Of a DNA stretch of 64,000 bases, positions 42,348 to 51,723 are shown in pieces (positions within the stretch are counted from its first letter, which is position 1; every line of letters begins with the position of its first letter). This stretch comes from Amulumruptor sp947039275 (lineage in GTDB: Bacteria > Bacteroidota > Bacteroidia > Bacteroidales > Muribaculaceae), in NCBI GenBank assembly GCA_947039275.1, contig CAMQYL010000005.1:49449-113448 (forward strand). Direction: 5' to 3'. Made by a program: the position numbers and the translations under genes. A model generated the notes under the pieces. That model was not told where the DNA came from. It ran no database searches and saw only the letters and a program-made list of their open reading frames with translations.

Positions 42348-42394
42348 CAACGATAGTTGCAAGCCGTCAAAAAAGTTTAAAAGGGTCTGTCAAT

Positions 42395-42426
42395 CTTGCA
42401 CATACTGAGATTATTGGCTACTTTTG
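42395..42426 (+). promoter_or_regulatory. Promoter of the DUF5683 gene
   Basis: TACTTTTG at 42419-42426 and CTTG at 42395-42398, 20 bp apart. Confidence 0.6.
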
Positions 42427-42494
42427 CCATAGTGTAGCCTGCCATAACTGGCAAGCGCACCATAATCAGGCTTGAGATTTCGGTTATTTTGGAA

Positions 42495-43313
42495 ATGGAC
42501 ATTTCGGCTCACGGCTTCAAACATATATCGTCACGTTTTATAGCAATGGCTCTGATGCTTATGCTTGCCGCAACGCAGGCGGTTTCATTATGGGCTGACG
42601 ATAACGACAAGCCAGCCGGGCGCAAACCAGCCGGGCGCACTTCCCTTCGCGAATCACCGGTGCGAGCACTGCCCGACTCGCTGCAGGTGGGCATAGTGCT
42701 GCCGCAGGACATCGAAAACGACAGTCTGACCGACGGATTGCCTGTGCTCGCGCCTGAGCTTGTGCTCGCAGCCCCAGCCGATGAAGCCGGCTGGGATGCT
42801 GATGCCGCCGGAGTCAAAGTGTTCAATCCCGACCCCACGCGTGCAGTATGGCTCAGCGTATTGTGTCCCGGACTCGGGCAGGTCTACAACCGCCGTTTCT
42901 GGAAGCTTCCCATCATCGTCGGAGGTTTCATGGGACTTGGCTACGGCACTGCATGGAACAACAAAATGCTCCGCGATTACACCCGCGCCTATGTAGACTT
43001 GGTGGACGGCGACCCGTCATCGCAGAGCTATCTTGACTTCCTTGCCAAAGGGACCACCCTCGATGACTACAACACTGCCGATCTGCAACGCATATTTGAC
43101 AGCCGACGTAAGATGTACCGACGCAACCGCGACCTCTGCATCATATCGATGGTAGGCGTATATCTCCTCGCGATAGTCGACGCTTATGTCGATGCCTCAC
43201 TTTCCCACTTCGACATCACTCCCGACCTCTCCATGGATGTAGCCCCGGCGGTCATACCCGACGCACGTGCCACATTCCCGGGCGTAGGCATGCAGTGGGC
43301 ATTGAATTTTTAA
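42495..43313 (+). CDS. DUF5683 membrane protein
   Basis: The 272-residue protein (ATG at 42495; a TTG two codons upstream is less likely) has an N-terminal hydrophobic segment (IAMALMLMLAATQAVSLW), a Pro/Asp-rich stretch, and the DUF5683 core from about residue 115: TRAVWLSVLCPGLGQVYNRRFWKLPIIVGGFMGLGYG and a later membrane segment (LCIISMVGVYLLAIVDAYVDASL). In Bacteroidales this gene commonly lies between parAB and an mltD-like gene, as here. Function is unknown; the context suggests a cell-envelope role linked to growth. Confidence 0.85.
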   Translation: MDISAHGFKHISSRFIAMALMLMLAATQAVSLWADDNDKPAGRKPAGRTSLRESPVRALPDSLQVGIVLPQDIENDSLTDGLPVLAPELVLAAPADEAGWDADAAGVKVFNPDPTRAVWLSVLCPGLGQVYNRRFWKLPIIVGGFMGLGYGTAWNNKMLRDYTRAYVDLVDGDPSSQSYLDFLAKGTTLDDYNTADLQRIFDSRRKMYRRNRDLCIISMVGVYLLAIVDAYVDASLSHFDITPDLSMDVAPAVIPDARATFPGVGMQWALNF

Positions 43314-43341
43314 AAAAAACGCACATCTCTCTTTTTAGATC

Positions 43342-45243
43342 ATGATGAAAAATCGCATTTCAGCTTTTCTGATATCCTTCTCCGCGGCGGCATACGCGAT
43401 TGCCGCTCCGTCAATCCTTGACATCAAGCACTCCATCACCGATGACAATATCATCCCACCCGAAAGCTTCGAGACCAAATGCCGCGAGCTTGAGGAGAGC
43501 TTCTACCTCCGCAACTATGCCAAAGGAACTTCAAGCGACGAGATGCCGCAGAAACTCGGCACGCCCCAGGAATATGAAGAGAGACTGAGCAAACTACCTG
43601 CCGAGATAGAAATGCCGTACAACTCGGTGGTAGGCAAATACATAGACATGTATGTGGGCAAGCGTCGCGGCATGGTAAGCGACATGCTCGCCCTCCACAA
43701 CTACTATGGCAACATCTTCCTTGAGGAGCTGGAGAAGCAGGGCATGCCCACCGAACTGCAATACCTCCCTGTCATAGAGAGCGCGCTGAAACCTAATGCT
43801 GTCAGCCGCGTGGGGGCTACAGGTCTGTGGCAGTTCATGCCAGCCACCGCCAAAGGACTGGGCATGGAAGTCAACTCGCTTGTAGACGAACGCCGCGACC
43901 CGCGCATATCGTCACGCAATGCTGCCAAATACCTCAAGCAGCTCTATAACATCTACGGCGACTGGTCACTCGCCATCGCTGCCTACAACTGCGGCCCAGG
44001 CAACGTCAACAAGGCTCTGCGCCGTGCTGGCGGAGGCAAAAAGGACTTCTGGGAAATCTACCGTTTCCTTCCTGCCGAGACCCGCGGCTACGTGCCTGCT
44101 TTCATCGCCGCCAACTATGCGATGAACTACTACAAGGAGCATAATATACAGCCACGCGTGGTGAGCCACCAGCTCGTGACCGACACCATCAAGGTCAACA
44201 AACGTGTGCACTTCAACCAGATAGCGCAGGTACTTAACATCCCTATCGATGAAATCAGGATGCTCAACCCGCAGTATCGCAAGGATGTGATACCCGGTGA
44301 CATCAAGCCCTACACCCTTGTGCTCCCATCTCAGCAGGTGCTCAGCTACGTCATGAGCGAGCCTCAGATTCTCGCCTATGACGAAGACATCTACCGCCTC
44401 CGCACATATGTAGAACCCCGCACAGCCGAAGACGGCAGCGAGGGTCTCGAATACATCGATCCGGGAGCTGAGCAGCCCGACATGGCACAGAGTCTCAACG
44501 CCACCCACAATCTCGACCTTGTGCAGAGCTTCACCGACCGCCCAGTCCAGAAGACGCATGTGGTGACACGCGGTGAAAACCTGCGCGACATAGCCCGGCA
44601 ATACGGAGTCAGTGCCACCGACATCAAGCGTTGGAACAACCTTCGCCGCGGCAAAGTGAAAGAGGGTGACAAGCTCGTCATAGAGACATATGAGGCTGAC
44701 ATGACCGCCATCCCGTCACGAAGCCAGCTCGATACCGAAGCATTAATGGCAAGCCGCACTCCTGTCCCGGCACCTCACCGCCGTACGATGGAAACAGTGC
44801 CTCAGGTCCCTGCTCCGGCTCCGAAGCAGGAATCAACAGTCACCATAGTCCCGGCAGCCCCTGCGGAACAGACCACCACAGCCAACGAAACCACACCAAG
44901 TGTGCCACAACGCAGGGTGTATGGCTCATCAGAGCGCACCACCACAGCGCCTGCAACATCTGCCACAACAGAGAAGCCTAAAGCCACTGAAAAAGCTGCC
45001 AACCAACAGGTCTCAACATCAAACAAGAACGCCAAGAATAAAACAGACAAGGCTTCAAAATCAAAAACAAAGAAAAACGCAAAAAAAACAACCAAGCCCA
45101 AAACCTATACCGTCAAATCAGGAGACAGCCTCGAACGCATAGCCAAGCGCAACGGCACCACAGTCAAAGCATTGCAGCGCGCTAACGGCATCAAAGGCAG
45201 CAGCATCCGCCCCGGGCAGAAACTTACCATCCCCAAGAAATAA
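43342..45243 (+). CDS. mltD: Membrane-bound lytic murein transglycosylase with two LysM domains
   Basis: The 633-residue exported protein has an SLT domain with catalytic glutamate E146 (YLPVIESALKP), the GATGLWQFMPATA motif and AYNCGPGNV. Two LysM peptidoglycan-binding domains follow: one near residues 400-445 (VTRGENLRDIARQYGVSATDIKRWN) and one at the C-terminus (YTVKSGDSLERIAKRNGTTV). They are separated by a Pro/Thr/Lys-rich linker. It cleaves the glycan strand to form 1,6-anhydroMurNAc ends. It follows DUF5683 by 28 bp; the rel gene that often comes next in relatives is not here. Confidence 0.93.
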   Translation: MMKNRISAFLISFSAAAYAIAAPSILDIKHSITDDNIIPPESFETKCRELEESFYLRNYAKGTSSDEMPQKLGTPQEYEERLSKLPAEIEMPYNSVVGKYIDMYVGKRRGMVSDMLALHNYYGNIFLEELEKQGMPTELQYLPVIESALKPNAVSRVGATGLWQFMPATAKGLGMEVNSLVDERRDPRISSRNAAKYLKQLYNIYGDWSLAIAAYNCGPGNVNKALRRAGGGKKDFWEIYRFLPAETRGYVPAFIAANYAMNYYKEHNIQPRVVSHQLVTDTIKVNKRVHFNQIAQVLNIPIDEIRMLNPQYRKDVIPGDIKPYTLVLPSQQVLSYVMSEPQILAYDEDIYRLRTYVEPRTAEDGSEGLEYIDPGAEQPDMAQSLNATHNLDLVQSFTDRPVQKTHVVTRGENLRDIARQYGVSATDIKRWNNLRRGKVKEGDKLVIETYEADMTAIPSRSQLDTEALMASRTPVPAPHRRTMETVPQVPAPAPKQESTVTIVPAAPAEQTTTANETTPSVPQRRVYGSSERTTTAPATSATTEKPKATEKAANQQVSTSNKNAKNKTDKASKSKTKKNAKKTTKPKTYTVKSGDSLERIAKRNGTTVKALQRANGIKGSSIRPGQKLTIPKK

Positions 45244-45270
45244 CATACAATCCGTCCTAACCATAAAACG

Positions 45271-45589
45271 CGAGAGGACGCACTGCAATGCTGTTCACTT
45301 AAGCAGAGATTATACAATGACCCCAGCGGGGTCGCATATATTAGGCACGGGTCATACAAGCTTTAAGCTTGGCTGACCCGTGTTATTGTCACGCCTCCGA
45401 TTTCCGCCGCTGTAGGTGGCGCACAGCTCCTGCATGGGTTGTGTGCCTCCTATGGAGGCATTGATTGTGGGAAGGGATGGTGTTACCATGGTCATACAAA
45501 CCTACTGGCTTGTATGACCATGGCCTAATATGTTGACCTCCGCCGGAGGTCTTGAATATTTGAGTCTCCAACGTTTAAGTAAACTATTG
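45271..45589 (+). repeat. Family A six-hairpin intergenic element, copy 3
   Basis: After a short lead-in, CAATGCTGTTCACTTAAG (45286-45303) matches the family B end exactly. The six hairpins follow; in the second stem CAC/GTG replaces the CAT/ATG of the other copies and AAGCTT replaces AAGCC/GGCTT, which keeps pairing. The 3' end in reverse complement (CAATAGTTTACTTAAACG) mirrors the start, giving imperfect terminal inverted repeats. The remainder of 45244-45681 has no gene. Confidence 0.9.
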
Positions 45590-45681
45590 GGACACATCAT
45601 TGTGTCTCTCCTCGTTTTTATTAGGGAAATAGACCTAAGCATTGACACTTAAGCAAGAGCCTGGATGTCCAATCCCTACGT

Positions 45682-46236
45682 TTATATACTTTCAGACATG
45701 AAATCGATGTCGGCGAGGATGTTATCTGCGGCAGTAAATGTGGCAGGATTTTGGCGCGCGGCTTCACTTTCGGCGATAGACTTTGCCATAGGGAGATTTT
45801 CACGGACCACTCGTGCAAGCAACCTCATCATGGCATACCTGCGGTTAAGCGACTCTGCACCATCAAGACGGGCTATCATATCCCAGACATCTGAGCGGTG
45901 ACGCAGTGCATTAAATGTCAGGGAATCTATGGCTTCAAGCGTCGGAGCTTCATCAATGAGGGCAATCGCCTCATCAACGCTGATGTCGGCATATGGCAGC
46001 AGCATCGGAGCGATGATGACACTTTCTCGTGTAGCCGTGTCATACCACAACGCATCAAACAGAGACTTGTCTCGCTCATACCGCTCGGCGATTTCTCGCA
46101 ATTGCGGCATATTAAGACCCCAGATTATACGGTGCGGCAGCCCCGCTGCGTTCATGGAGTCGGACACAACGCCGTTTTTCATCAGCATGAACTGCTGCTT
46201 TATCTCATTGAAATCATTCTGTATGGATTCGTTCAT
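45682..46236 (-). CDS. DNA alkylation repair-like HEAT-repeat protein
   Basis: The 184-residue protein is mostly helical with repeats typical of small AlkD-like proteins of Bacteroidales (GLPHRIIWGLNMPQLREIAERY; SLFDALWYDTATRESVIIAPML; DSLTFNALRHRSDVWDMIARL). AlkD removes bulky N3/N7-alkylated bases; this form is shorter than the canonical about 230 residues, so activity is uncertain. It overlaps the flippase gene by 4 bp (ATGA). Confidence 0.7.
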   Translation of the reverse strand: MNESIQNDFNEIKQQFMLMKNGVVSDSMNAAGLPHRIIWGLNMPQLREIAERYERDKSLFDALWYDTATRESVIIAPMLLPYADISVDEAIALIDEAPTLEAIDSLTFNALRHRSDVWDMIARLDGAESLNRRYAMMRLLARVVRENLPMAKSIAESEAARQNPATFTAADNILADIDFMSESI

Positions 46237-47699
46237 ATGCTTGTCTTCTTTTTACGACCTATTAGTTTGGGCAGGATAATGATGGCGGTAATCACTCCAG
46301 CCAATCCCACCGCACAATGAGCGATGAGCGCACCGCCGGACAACATGACCAATGCGCAACTGCCAACTGCCGCAACTACAGCCCACGCGGACAGCTTTAA
46401 AATAGCTCCAGAAAGTTTAAGCCCATAGCGAAGACGGTATAATGTACCTACCACGGCAGTGTAGACCACATACCAGATTATATATGCGATGCCCATGCCC
46501 GGGATACCCCACAGATTGAAACATAGGATGCTTGCCCCGACATAGACTGCCGCGCTTGCCACTTCCACCGCCATATACACCAAGCCGTCGGCTCTGGCAA
46601 GCATCACATACGCCATCGTGCATGACAAAGCCCGGAACACCGTGCCTATGATGCCCATGTAGACCATCGGCTGGATTATCTGGAAATCGCGCGTATAGAG
46701 CACCTCTATTATTACGGGGACAAAGGCGATAAACAGGAGTACGAGCGGAATCATCACCCCCATTATGACCCCAAGCTCCTGGCTTACCGTGGCTGACATG
46801 GCTCTGCGTGACCGCTGGCACATGCTCAGACGCGGGAAAAAGTCGACCATCAAAGCCGCAAATACCAGTCCGACATAGCGGTTGATAAGCGTGAAGCCGC
46901 TCTGGAAATACCCTACCGTGGCAGTGTCGGCGGTGCGGTTGAGATAGACCAGAAACAGATACGCGCCGAGATTGATCATCATTATGGAAATAATGATGTA
47001 GAATCCTAATTTTATGATATGGAATCCATCCGTCATGCTGCTGCGCCATGTTATGCTCTGGCAGCCCACAGACAGGATGTCACGTGTAGCCTTGTGGGCA
47101 TAATGCCACATGATAGACGTAGTGATGACCCACAATATGACTATCGACGGGACGATGGCGGTGGCGCGCCAGAAGTAAAAAAGCGGAACCGTGACCGCCA
47201 GACCTATGACATTGCCCCACGTGGTAGCCAAAGCTATCCCTTTGAGTTTATGAAGTCCCATCAGTATGCCACCTTCGCCGCCTGACACAGCCATGGCGAA
47301 TATCGCCACCGACAGCAGGCAAAACCACCATGTCATACCTCCGTCACCGAAAGCCCACCGACTCAGCAATGGCGAGAACCCTATGGTCAGCAGCGCAAAC
47401 AGCAGTCCGAGCGACAAGCAGATGCGGCGCACCATCAATATGTAGCGCACTCGCTGGGTGTGCTCCTCGTGTGCTGCCAGTTCGCGCGCCGCCACTGTGT
47501 TCATACCCATCTGAGCGAAATTACCGAGAAGGTCAAGCACGGTGTTGAACACGCCAAACAGACCGACACCTACCGCTCCTATCCATATAGCCACGAGCTT
47601 GGTACGCACCACCGACACGAGAATACTGATGACTTGGACGCCTGAGAAAACGCCCATAGTCTTCACTATCAGTGCGGTTGATTTGCTCTTGTGTGCCAT
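46233..47699 (-). CDS. Polysaccharide/O-antigen flippase-like MOP-superfamily transporter
   Basis: The 488-residue integral membrane protein has about 12-14 hydrophobic helices and the Wzx-type start KTMGVFSGVQVISILVSVVRTKLVAIWIGAVGVGLFG. It probably flips lipid-linked sugar units across the inner membrane. No glycosyltransferase genes adjoin it, so it is an orphan transporter here. It is cotranscribed with the alkylation-repair-like gene. Confidence 0.82.
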   Translation of the reverse strand: MAHKSKSTALIVKTMGVFSGVQVISILVSVVRTKLVAIWIGAVGVGLFGVFNTVLDLLGNFAQMGMNTVAARELAAHEEHTQRVRYILMVRRICLSLGLLFALLTIGFSPLLSRWAFGDGGMTWWFCLLSVAIFAMAVSGGEGGILMGLHKLKGIALATTWGNVIGLAVTVPLFYFWRATAIVPSIVILWVITTSIMWHYAHKATRDILSVGCQSITWRSSMTDGFHIIKLGFYIIISIMMINLGAYLFLVYLNRTADTATVGYFQSGFTLINRYVGLVFAALMVDFFPRLSMCQRSRRAMSATVSQELGVIMGVMIPLVLLFIAFVPVIIEVLYTRDFQIIQPMVYMGIIGTVFRALSCTMAYVMLARADGLVYMAVEVASAAVYVGASILCFNLWGIPGMGIAYIIWYVVYTAVVGTLYRLRYGLKLSGAILKLSAWAVVAAVGSCALVMLSGGALIAHCAVGLAGVITAIIILPKLIGRKKKTSI

Positions 47700-47715
47700 T
47701 AGTGTCAGTGATGGC

Positions 47716-49236
47716 TTATCTCACCCACAGGAGCGGATTGAGTTTCTCACGCTCGTGGCGCAGCTCGAAGTGGAGTACATGACGGCCGTCATTGTCAGGG
47801 TCAGGCTGTACCTGCCCGATTGTCTGCCCGGTCTTTACTGTATCGCCTGTCTTGATGGCGAGATTGCTGATGCCTGCATAGATAGTGATGTACTCTCCGT
47901 GGCGTATCATCACGATATTGTTGTAACCAGGCTGGTTGAATACCGCCGAAACCGTGCCGTCAGCGATGGCTCGCGCACGGCGGCTCGACGAAAGCATCTC
48001 TATGTCGATACCCGAATTCTGCACCTCGATGTTAGGGAAGTCGGGATGCGGATGACGACCGAAAGCACTGATCACACGGTATTTGCCATCTACAGGGAAA
48101 GGCAGACGCCCCTTCATGCGCGCAAACTGTGATACCGAAGCCGAGGCTGTGAGCGGAGCTGCCTCACGGACATCTCCGCGACCACCGCGCTTGGCGGGTT
48201 TCTCTTGCGTTTTGCCGGCTGACGGTTTCGCGCCACCCTTGTCATTGCGCGATGCTTGCTCTTGACGGCGACGTTCACGCTCCTGACGTTCACGCTCAGC
48301 CTTCTCGCGGCGCAGACGTTCCTGCTCCATGCGACGCTGCTCGGCGGCGATGAGTCGGTCAAGTTCGCGATCGAGTTTCTGTAGCTTCTGCTGCTGTCGG
48401 GCGAGGTGCGCCTGAAGCTGCGATCCTTCCTGTTTGAGACGCTCCACTATCTGCGATGTCTCTTTGGAGTCGCGTTCGACGCTCGCCTTGGCAGTGTTAA
48501 GCCTGACAATATGCGCGTTTTTCTGCCGAAGCAGCTCCGACATGTCGGTCTGACGAGCATGCAGAGCCTCCACAGCTGTCTGTAGCTCCTGTTGCTTGGC
48601 TCTGCGCCAATGTCCTATCTGACGCAGATAGCGCATGCGTTGCACGGCTTCCTGAAACGATTCGGCTGCAAAGACAAATGACAGGTGATCCAACCTCCGC
48701 TCCGTACCCTGCGAGCGACGCAGTATCTTGCCGTAGCTCTCGCGCAGTTTCTCCACATGTTGCCGCATCTGCCCGATGGTATCGTCAAGCATCTCTATTC
48801 GGCGCGATATGGCTGCGGCATCTGCCTGAGTGGCAGCGATGACCGAAGTCTGCTGAGCTATGCGCGAACGGAGATCGTTGAGACGGTTGAGCTGCGAGGC
48901 TGTGGATTTGCGGTTCTCGTCAAGTTTGGCTGAAGTCTCCTTGATATCCTTTGCTGTAGCTTGCTGCTCGCGCTTGACATCCTTCGATGTTCTCGCCGGA
49001 GCCTTAGCAGCCTTTCTCTTCGTGGTCTTTTTCTTCTTGACAGTGCCCTTCTTCCCCTTTGGAGTCGCCTTCTTCGCCGGAGCTTTCTTCTTGGCAGGAG
49101 CCCTTTTCTTGCCCTGAGTCTGCGACACCGCCACAGGCGCAGCCGAAACCTCCACAGCATCGCCCACCGCCAGCACCAGAGCCAGCCCAAGCACCGCAGC
49201 CCTCACCAATCGCAAAAAAGAAGCACCACTCATCAT
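47716..49236 (-). CDS. EnvC-like M23-domain murein hydrolase activator
   Basis: The 506-residue protein is annotated from the ATG at 49236 (the next codon is also ATG), because the promoter box at 49242-49249 lies downstream of the more distant in-frame ATG at 49269. It has a signal peptide, a strongly basic Lys/Ala/Pro-rich stretch (about residues 40-85, with AKKKAPAKKATPKGKK), two coiled-coil blocks (about 90-190 and 235-335) and a C-terminal LytM/M23 domain (GRHPHPDFPNIEVQNSGIDIEM; VLHFELRHEREKLNPLLW). The usual HxxxD metal site is altered (NSGIDIE in place of H-x3-D), as in non-catalytic activators such as EnvC, so it probably activates amidases at division. Confidence 0.85.
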   Translation of the reverse strand: MMSGASFLRLVRAAVLGLALVLAVGDAVEVSAAPVAVSQTQGKKRAPAKKKAPAKKATPKGKKGTVKKKKTTKRKAAKAPARTSKDVKREQQATAKDIKETSAKLDENRKSTASQLNRLNDLRSRIAQQTSVIAATQADAAAISRRIEMLDDTIGQMRQHVEKLRESYGKILRRSQGTERRLDHLSFVFAAESFQEAVQRMRYLRQIGHWRRAKQQELQTAVEALHARQTDMSELLRQKNAHIVRLNTAKASVERDSKETSQIVERLKQEGSQLQAHLARQQQKLQKLDRELDRLIAAEQRRMEQERLRREKAERERQERERRRQEQASRNDKGGAKPSAGKTQEKPAKRGGRGDVREAAPLTASASVSQFARMKGRLPFPVDGKYRVISAFGRHPHPDFPNIEVQNSGIDIEMLSSSRRARAIADGTVSAVFNQPGYNNIVMIRHGEYITIYAGISNLAIKTGDTVKTGQTIGQVQPDPDNDGRHVLHFELRHEREKLNPLLWVR

Positions 49237-49241
49237 ATCTG

Positions 49242-49249
49242 CAAATTTA
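49242..49249 (-). promoter_or_regulatory. -7 box of the EnvC-like gene
   Basis: TAAATTTG on the minus strand, ending 6 bp before the ATG at 49236. The transcript would be nearly leaderless. The -33 position reads TATG rather than TTTG. Confidence 0.5.
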
Positions 49250-49317
49250 CGGATTTTTTGGTATAACATACCATCACTACATCGGGAAATGGAGATTTAT
49301 ATTTCGGGATTTATTAG

Positions 49318-49325
49318 TATCTTTG
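49318..49325 (+). promoter_or_regulatory. -7 box of the GH97 gene
   Basis: TATCTTTG matches TAnnTTTG. No clear TTTG is present at the -33 distance. The leader would be about 55 nt. Confidence 0.5.
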
Positions 49326-49384
49326 TTGGTGTTACGATTATCCTTAATTTTTATCTCATTTAGCATTACCTTATGGAAGGAAAA

Positions 49385-51550
49385 ATGAAAAACTTACTGA
49401 TGCTGGCGGCTGTCGGAGTACCTTTGGCACTCGGGGCGGAGCAGGTTACGAGTCCTGACGGTGCCTTGGTGGTAGACGTCGACATAGCTGCCGGGGGCAT
49501 CCCCACCTACAAGGTGGATTACAAGGGGAAACCTGTGGTGTTGCCGTCACGGCTCGGATTCACGCTGGCGAGCGAGAGCAGCCGCCGCGACTTCAGCGCA
49601 GATGCTGTAAAAACTTCTGCCGATGCGCTCCAGATGACAAGCGGATTTGCCGTAACCGACATCGAGCGCGGCGCCGTTGACGAGACATGGGTCCCCGTGT
49701 GGGGCGAGGAGGATTCCATCCGCTGCAACTACAACGAAATGGCTCTTAAGCTTACGCAGACCGACCTTGACCGCTACATGATCGTCAGATTCCGTGTGTT
49801 TAACGATGGACTCGGTTTCCGATATGAGTTCCCGGCGCAGCCCCATATGACCTACTTCGTCATCAAGGAGGAAAACACACAGTTTGCCATGACCGGCGAC
49901 CATTGGGCATACTGGATTCCCGGGGACTATGACACACAGGAATACAACTACACCAAGAGCCGCATGAGCCACATCCGCGACTCATGGGAACAGCACAAGA
50001 AGGAAAGCTCTGCCAATGCGTCATCGACCCTGTTCTCTCCGACAGGCGTTCAGACCGCCCTGCAGCTCAAAACTGATGACGGCATATACCTCAACATCCA
50101 CGAGGCTGGTGTAAAGGACTATCCGACGATGCACCTCAATCTTGACGAAGCGACCAACACATTCACCTCGCATCTGACCCCTGATGCCACGGGCATGAAG
50201 GGCTACATGCAGACACCAGAGGAGACTCCATGGCGCACCATCATGGTGGTTGACGATGCCCGCGACATCCTCGCATCGCGCCTCATCCTCAACCTTAACG
50301 AACCTACTGCCTATGAGGATACTTCGTGGATCAAGCCTGTCAAATACATGGGCGTATGGTGGGAGATGATTGCCGGCAAGGGTGACTGGTCATATACCAA
50401 CGACCTCGCATCGATCAAGCTCGGCGAAACCGACTACACCAAGACCAAACCTCACGGACACCACTCTGCCAACACCGAAAATGTCAAGCGTTACATCGAT
50501 TTCGCTGCCGAACACGGCTTTGACCAGGTGCTCGTGGAAGGATGGAACGAAGGCTGGGAGGACTGGATCGGCAACTCCAAGGACTATGTGTTTGACTTCG
50601 TGACCCCATACCCCGACTTTGACCTCGAGGGTCTCAACAAATACGCCAAGGAGAAAGGTGTCAGGCTGATGATGCATCACGAGACCTCAGGCTCTACACG
50701 CAACTACGAGCGTCATCTTCCCGCAGCCTACAAGCTAATGAACGACCTCGGCTACAACTCGGTAAAGAGCGGCTATGTGGGCAACATCATACCTCGCGGC
50801 GAGACCCACTACAGCCAGTGGAGCAACAACCACTACCTCTATGCCATCACCGAGGCTGCAAAGCATCATATCATGGTCAACGCCCACGAGGCGAGCCGCC
50901 CCACAGGTCTGAGCCGCACATATCCCAACCTCATCGGCAACGAGAGCGCACGTGGCACCGAATACCAGGCTATGGGAGGCAACGCCAAGTGGCACACTTC
51001 GATACTGCCTTTCACCCGTCTGCAAGGCGGTCCGATGGACTACACTCCCGGCATATTCGAGTTTGACCTCTCGACATTCTCTCGCCACAACAACTCAAAG
51101 ATAGCGTCGACCATCCCCGGTCAGCTCGCCCTCTATGTGACCATGTACAGTCCGCTCCAGATGGCAGCCGACCTCCCCGAGCACTACGCCCGTCACATGG
51201 ATGCTTTCCAATTTATCAAGGACGTGCCTGTGGAGTGGGAGAAGTCAGTGTATCTTGAGGCTGAGCCGATGGACTACGTGACCGTGGCTCGTAAGGACAA
51301 GAACAGCGACGAGTGGTATGTAGGCTCTACAGCCGGCACCGCCGACCGTGACAGCAAGATCACACTGTCGTTCCTTGACCCGGGACGCAAGTACACCGCG
51401 ACCATCTACGCCGAGGCACCCGATGCCAATACCGTTGACGGCCAGACACGTTACAAGATAACGACCAAGACCGTCACCAACAAGAGCACACTCAAGCTGC
51501 ATGCGCTTGCCGGAGGCGGCTACGCCATCAGCATCAAGCCGGTGAAGTAA
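49385..51550 (+). CDS. Glycoside hydrolase family 97, SusB-like alpha-glucosidase
   Basis: The 721-residue exported enzyme is annotated from 49385, which opens the signal peptide MKNLLMLAAVGVPLALGA and has an AAGGAA 8 bp upstream; an ATG 12 bp earlier is possible. The N-terminal beta-sandwich (EQVTSPDGALVVDVD) and central barrel are typical of GH97. The glutamates used by the inverting enzyme SusB are all present: E433 (HHETS), E502 (NAHEASRPTG) and E526 (SARGTEY), at the same mutual spacing as SusB E439, E508 and E532. It probably releases glucose from starch-type oligosaccharides in the periplasm. No SusC/SusD genes adjoin it. Confidence 0.92.
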   Translation: MKNLLMLAAVGVPLALGAEQVTSPDGALVVDVDIAAGGIPTYKVDYKGKPVVLPSRLGFTLASESSRRDFSADAVKTSADALQMTSGFAVTDIERGAVDETWVPVWGEEDSIRCNYNEMALKLTQTDLDRYMIVRFRVFNDGLGFRYEFPAQPHMTYFVIKEENTQFAMTGDHWAYWIPGDYDTQEYNYTKSRMSHIRDSWEQHKKESSANASSTLFSPTGVQTALQLKTDDGIYLNIHEAGVKDYPTMHLNLDEATNTFTSHLTPDATGMKGYMQTPEETPWRTIMVVDDARDILASRLILNLNEPTAYEDTSWIKPVKYMGVWWEMIAGKGDWSYTNDLASIKLGETDYTKTKPHGHHSANTENVKRYIDFAAEHGFDQVLVEGWNEGWEDWIGNSKDYVFDFVTPYPDFDLEGLNKYAKEKGVRLMMHHETSGSTRNYERHLPAAYKLMNDLGYNSVKSGYVGNIIPRGETHYSQWSNNHYLYAITEAAKHHIMVNAHEASRPTGLSRTYPNLIGNESARGTEYQAMGGNAKWHTSILPFTRLQGGPMDYTPGIFEFDLSTFSRHNNSKIASTIPGQLALYVTMYSPLQMAADLPEHYARHMDAFQFIKDVPVEWEKSVYLEAEPMDYVTVARKDKNSDEWYVGSTAGTADRDSKITLSFLDPGRKYTATIYAEAPDANTVDGQTRYKITTKTVTNKSTLKLHALAGGGYAISIKPVK

Positions 51551-51576
51551 AGATTCCGACAAAACAAACATCAACA

Positions 51577-51620
51577 AATCAGGGAAATATCTCCATGGAG
51601 ATATTTCCCTGATTCTTTTT
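51577..51620. terminator. Terminator after GH97
   Basis: A 38-bp perfect palindrome (51577-51614, centred on CTCCATGGAG) is followed by CTTTTTCG. It starts 27 bp after the GH97 stop. Confidence 0.8.
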
Positions 51621-51629
51621 CGTCAATTT

Positions 51630-51715
51630 GTAGGGACATGCCGTGGCATGTCCGCGTCGCAGGCGAGAATATTAGCTTTTTTGCAGTTGGCGGACATGCC
51701 ATGGCATGTCCCTAC
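51630..51715. repeat. Family C palindrome doublet beside GH97
   Basis: Arms 51630-51652 and 51693-51715 are inverted copies with 22 of 23 matches and outward GTAGGGAC tags; the spacer is 40 bp. It lies in the convergent gap between GH97 and the MscS-type gene. Confidence 0.9.
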
Positions 51716-51723
51716 AGTTTTAT

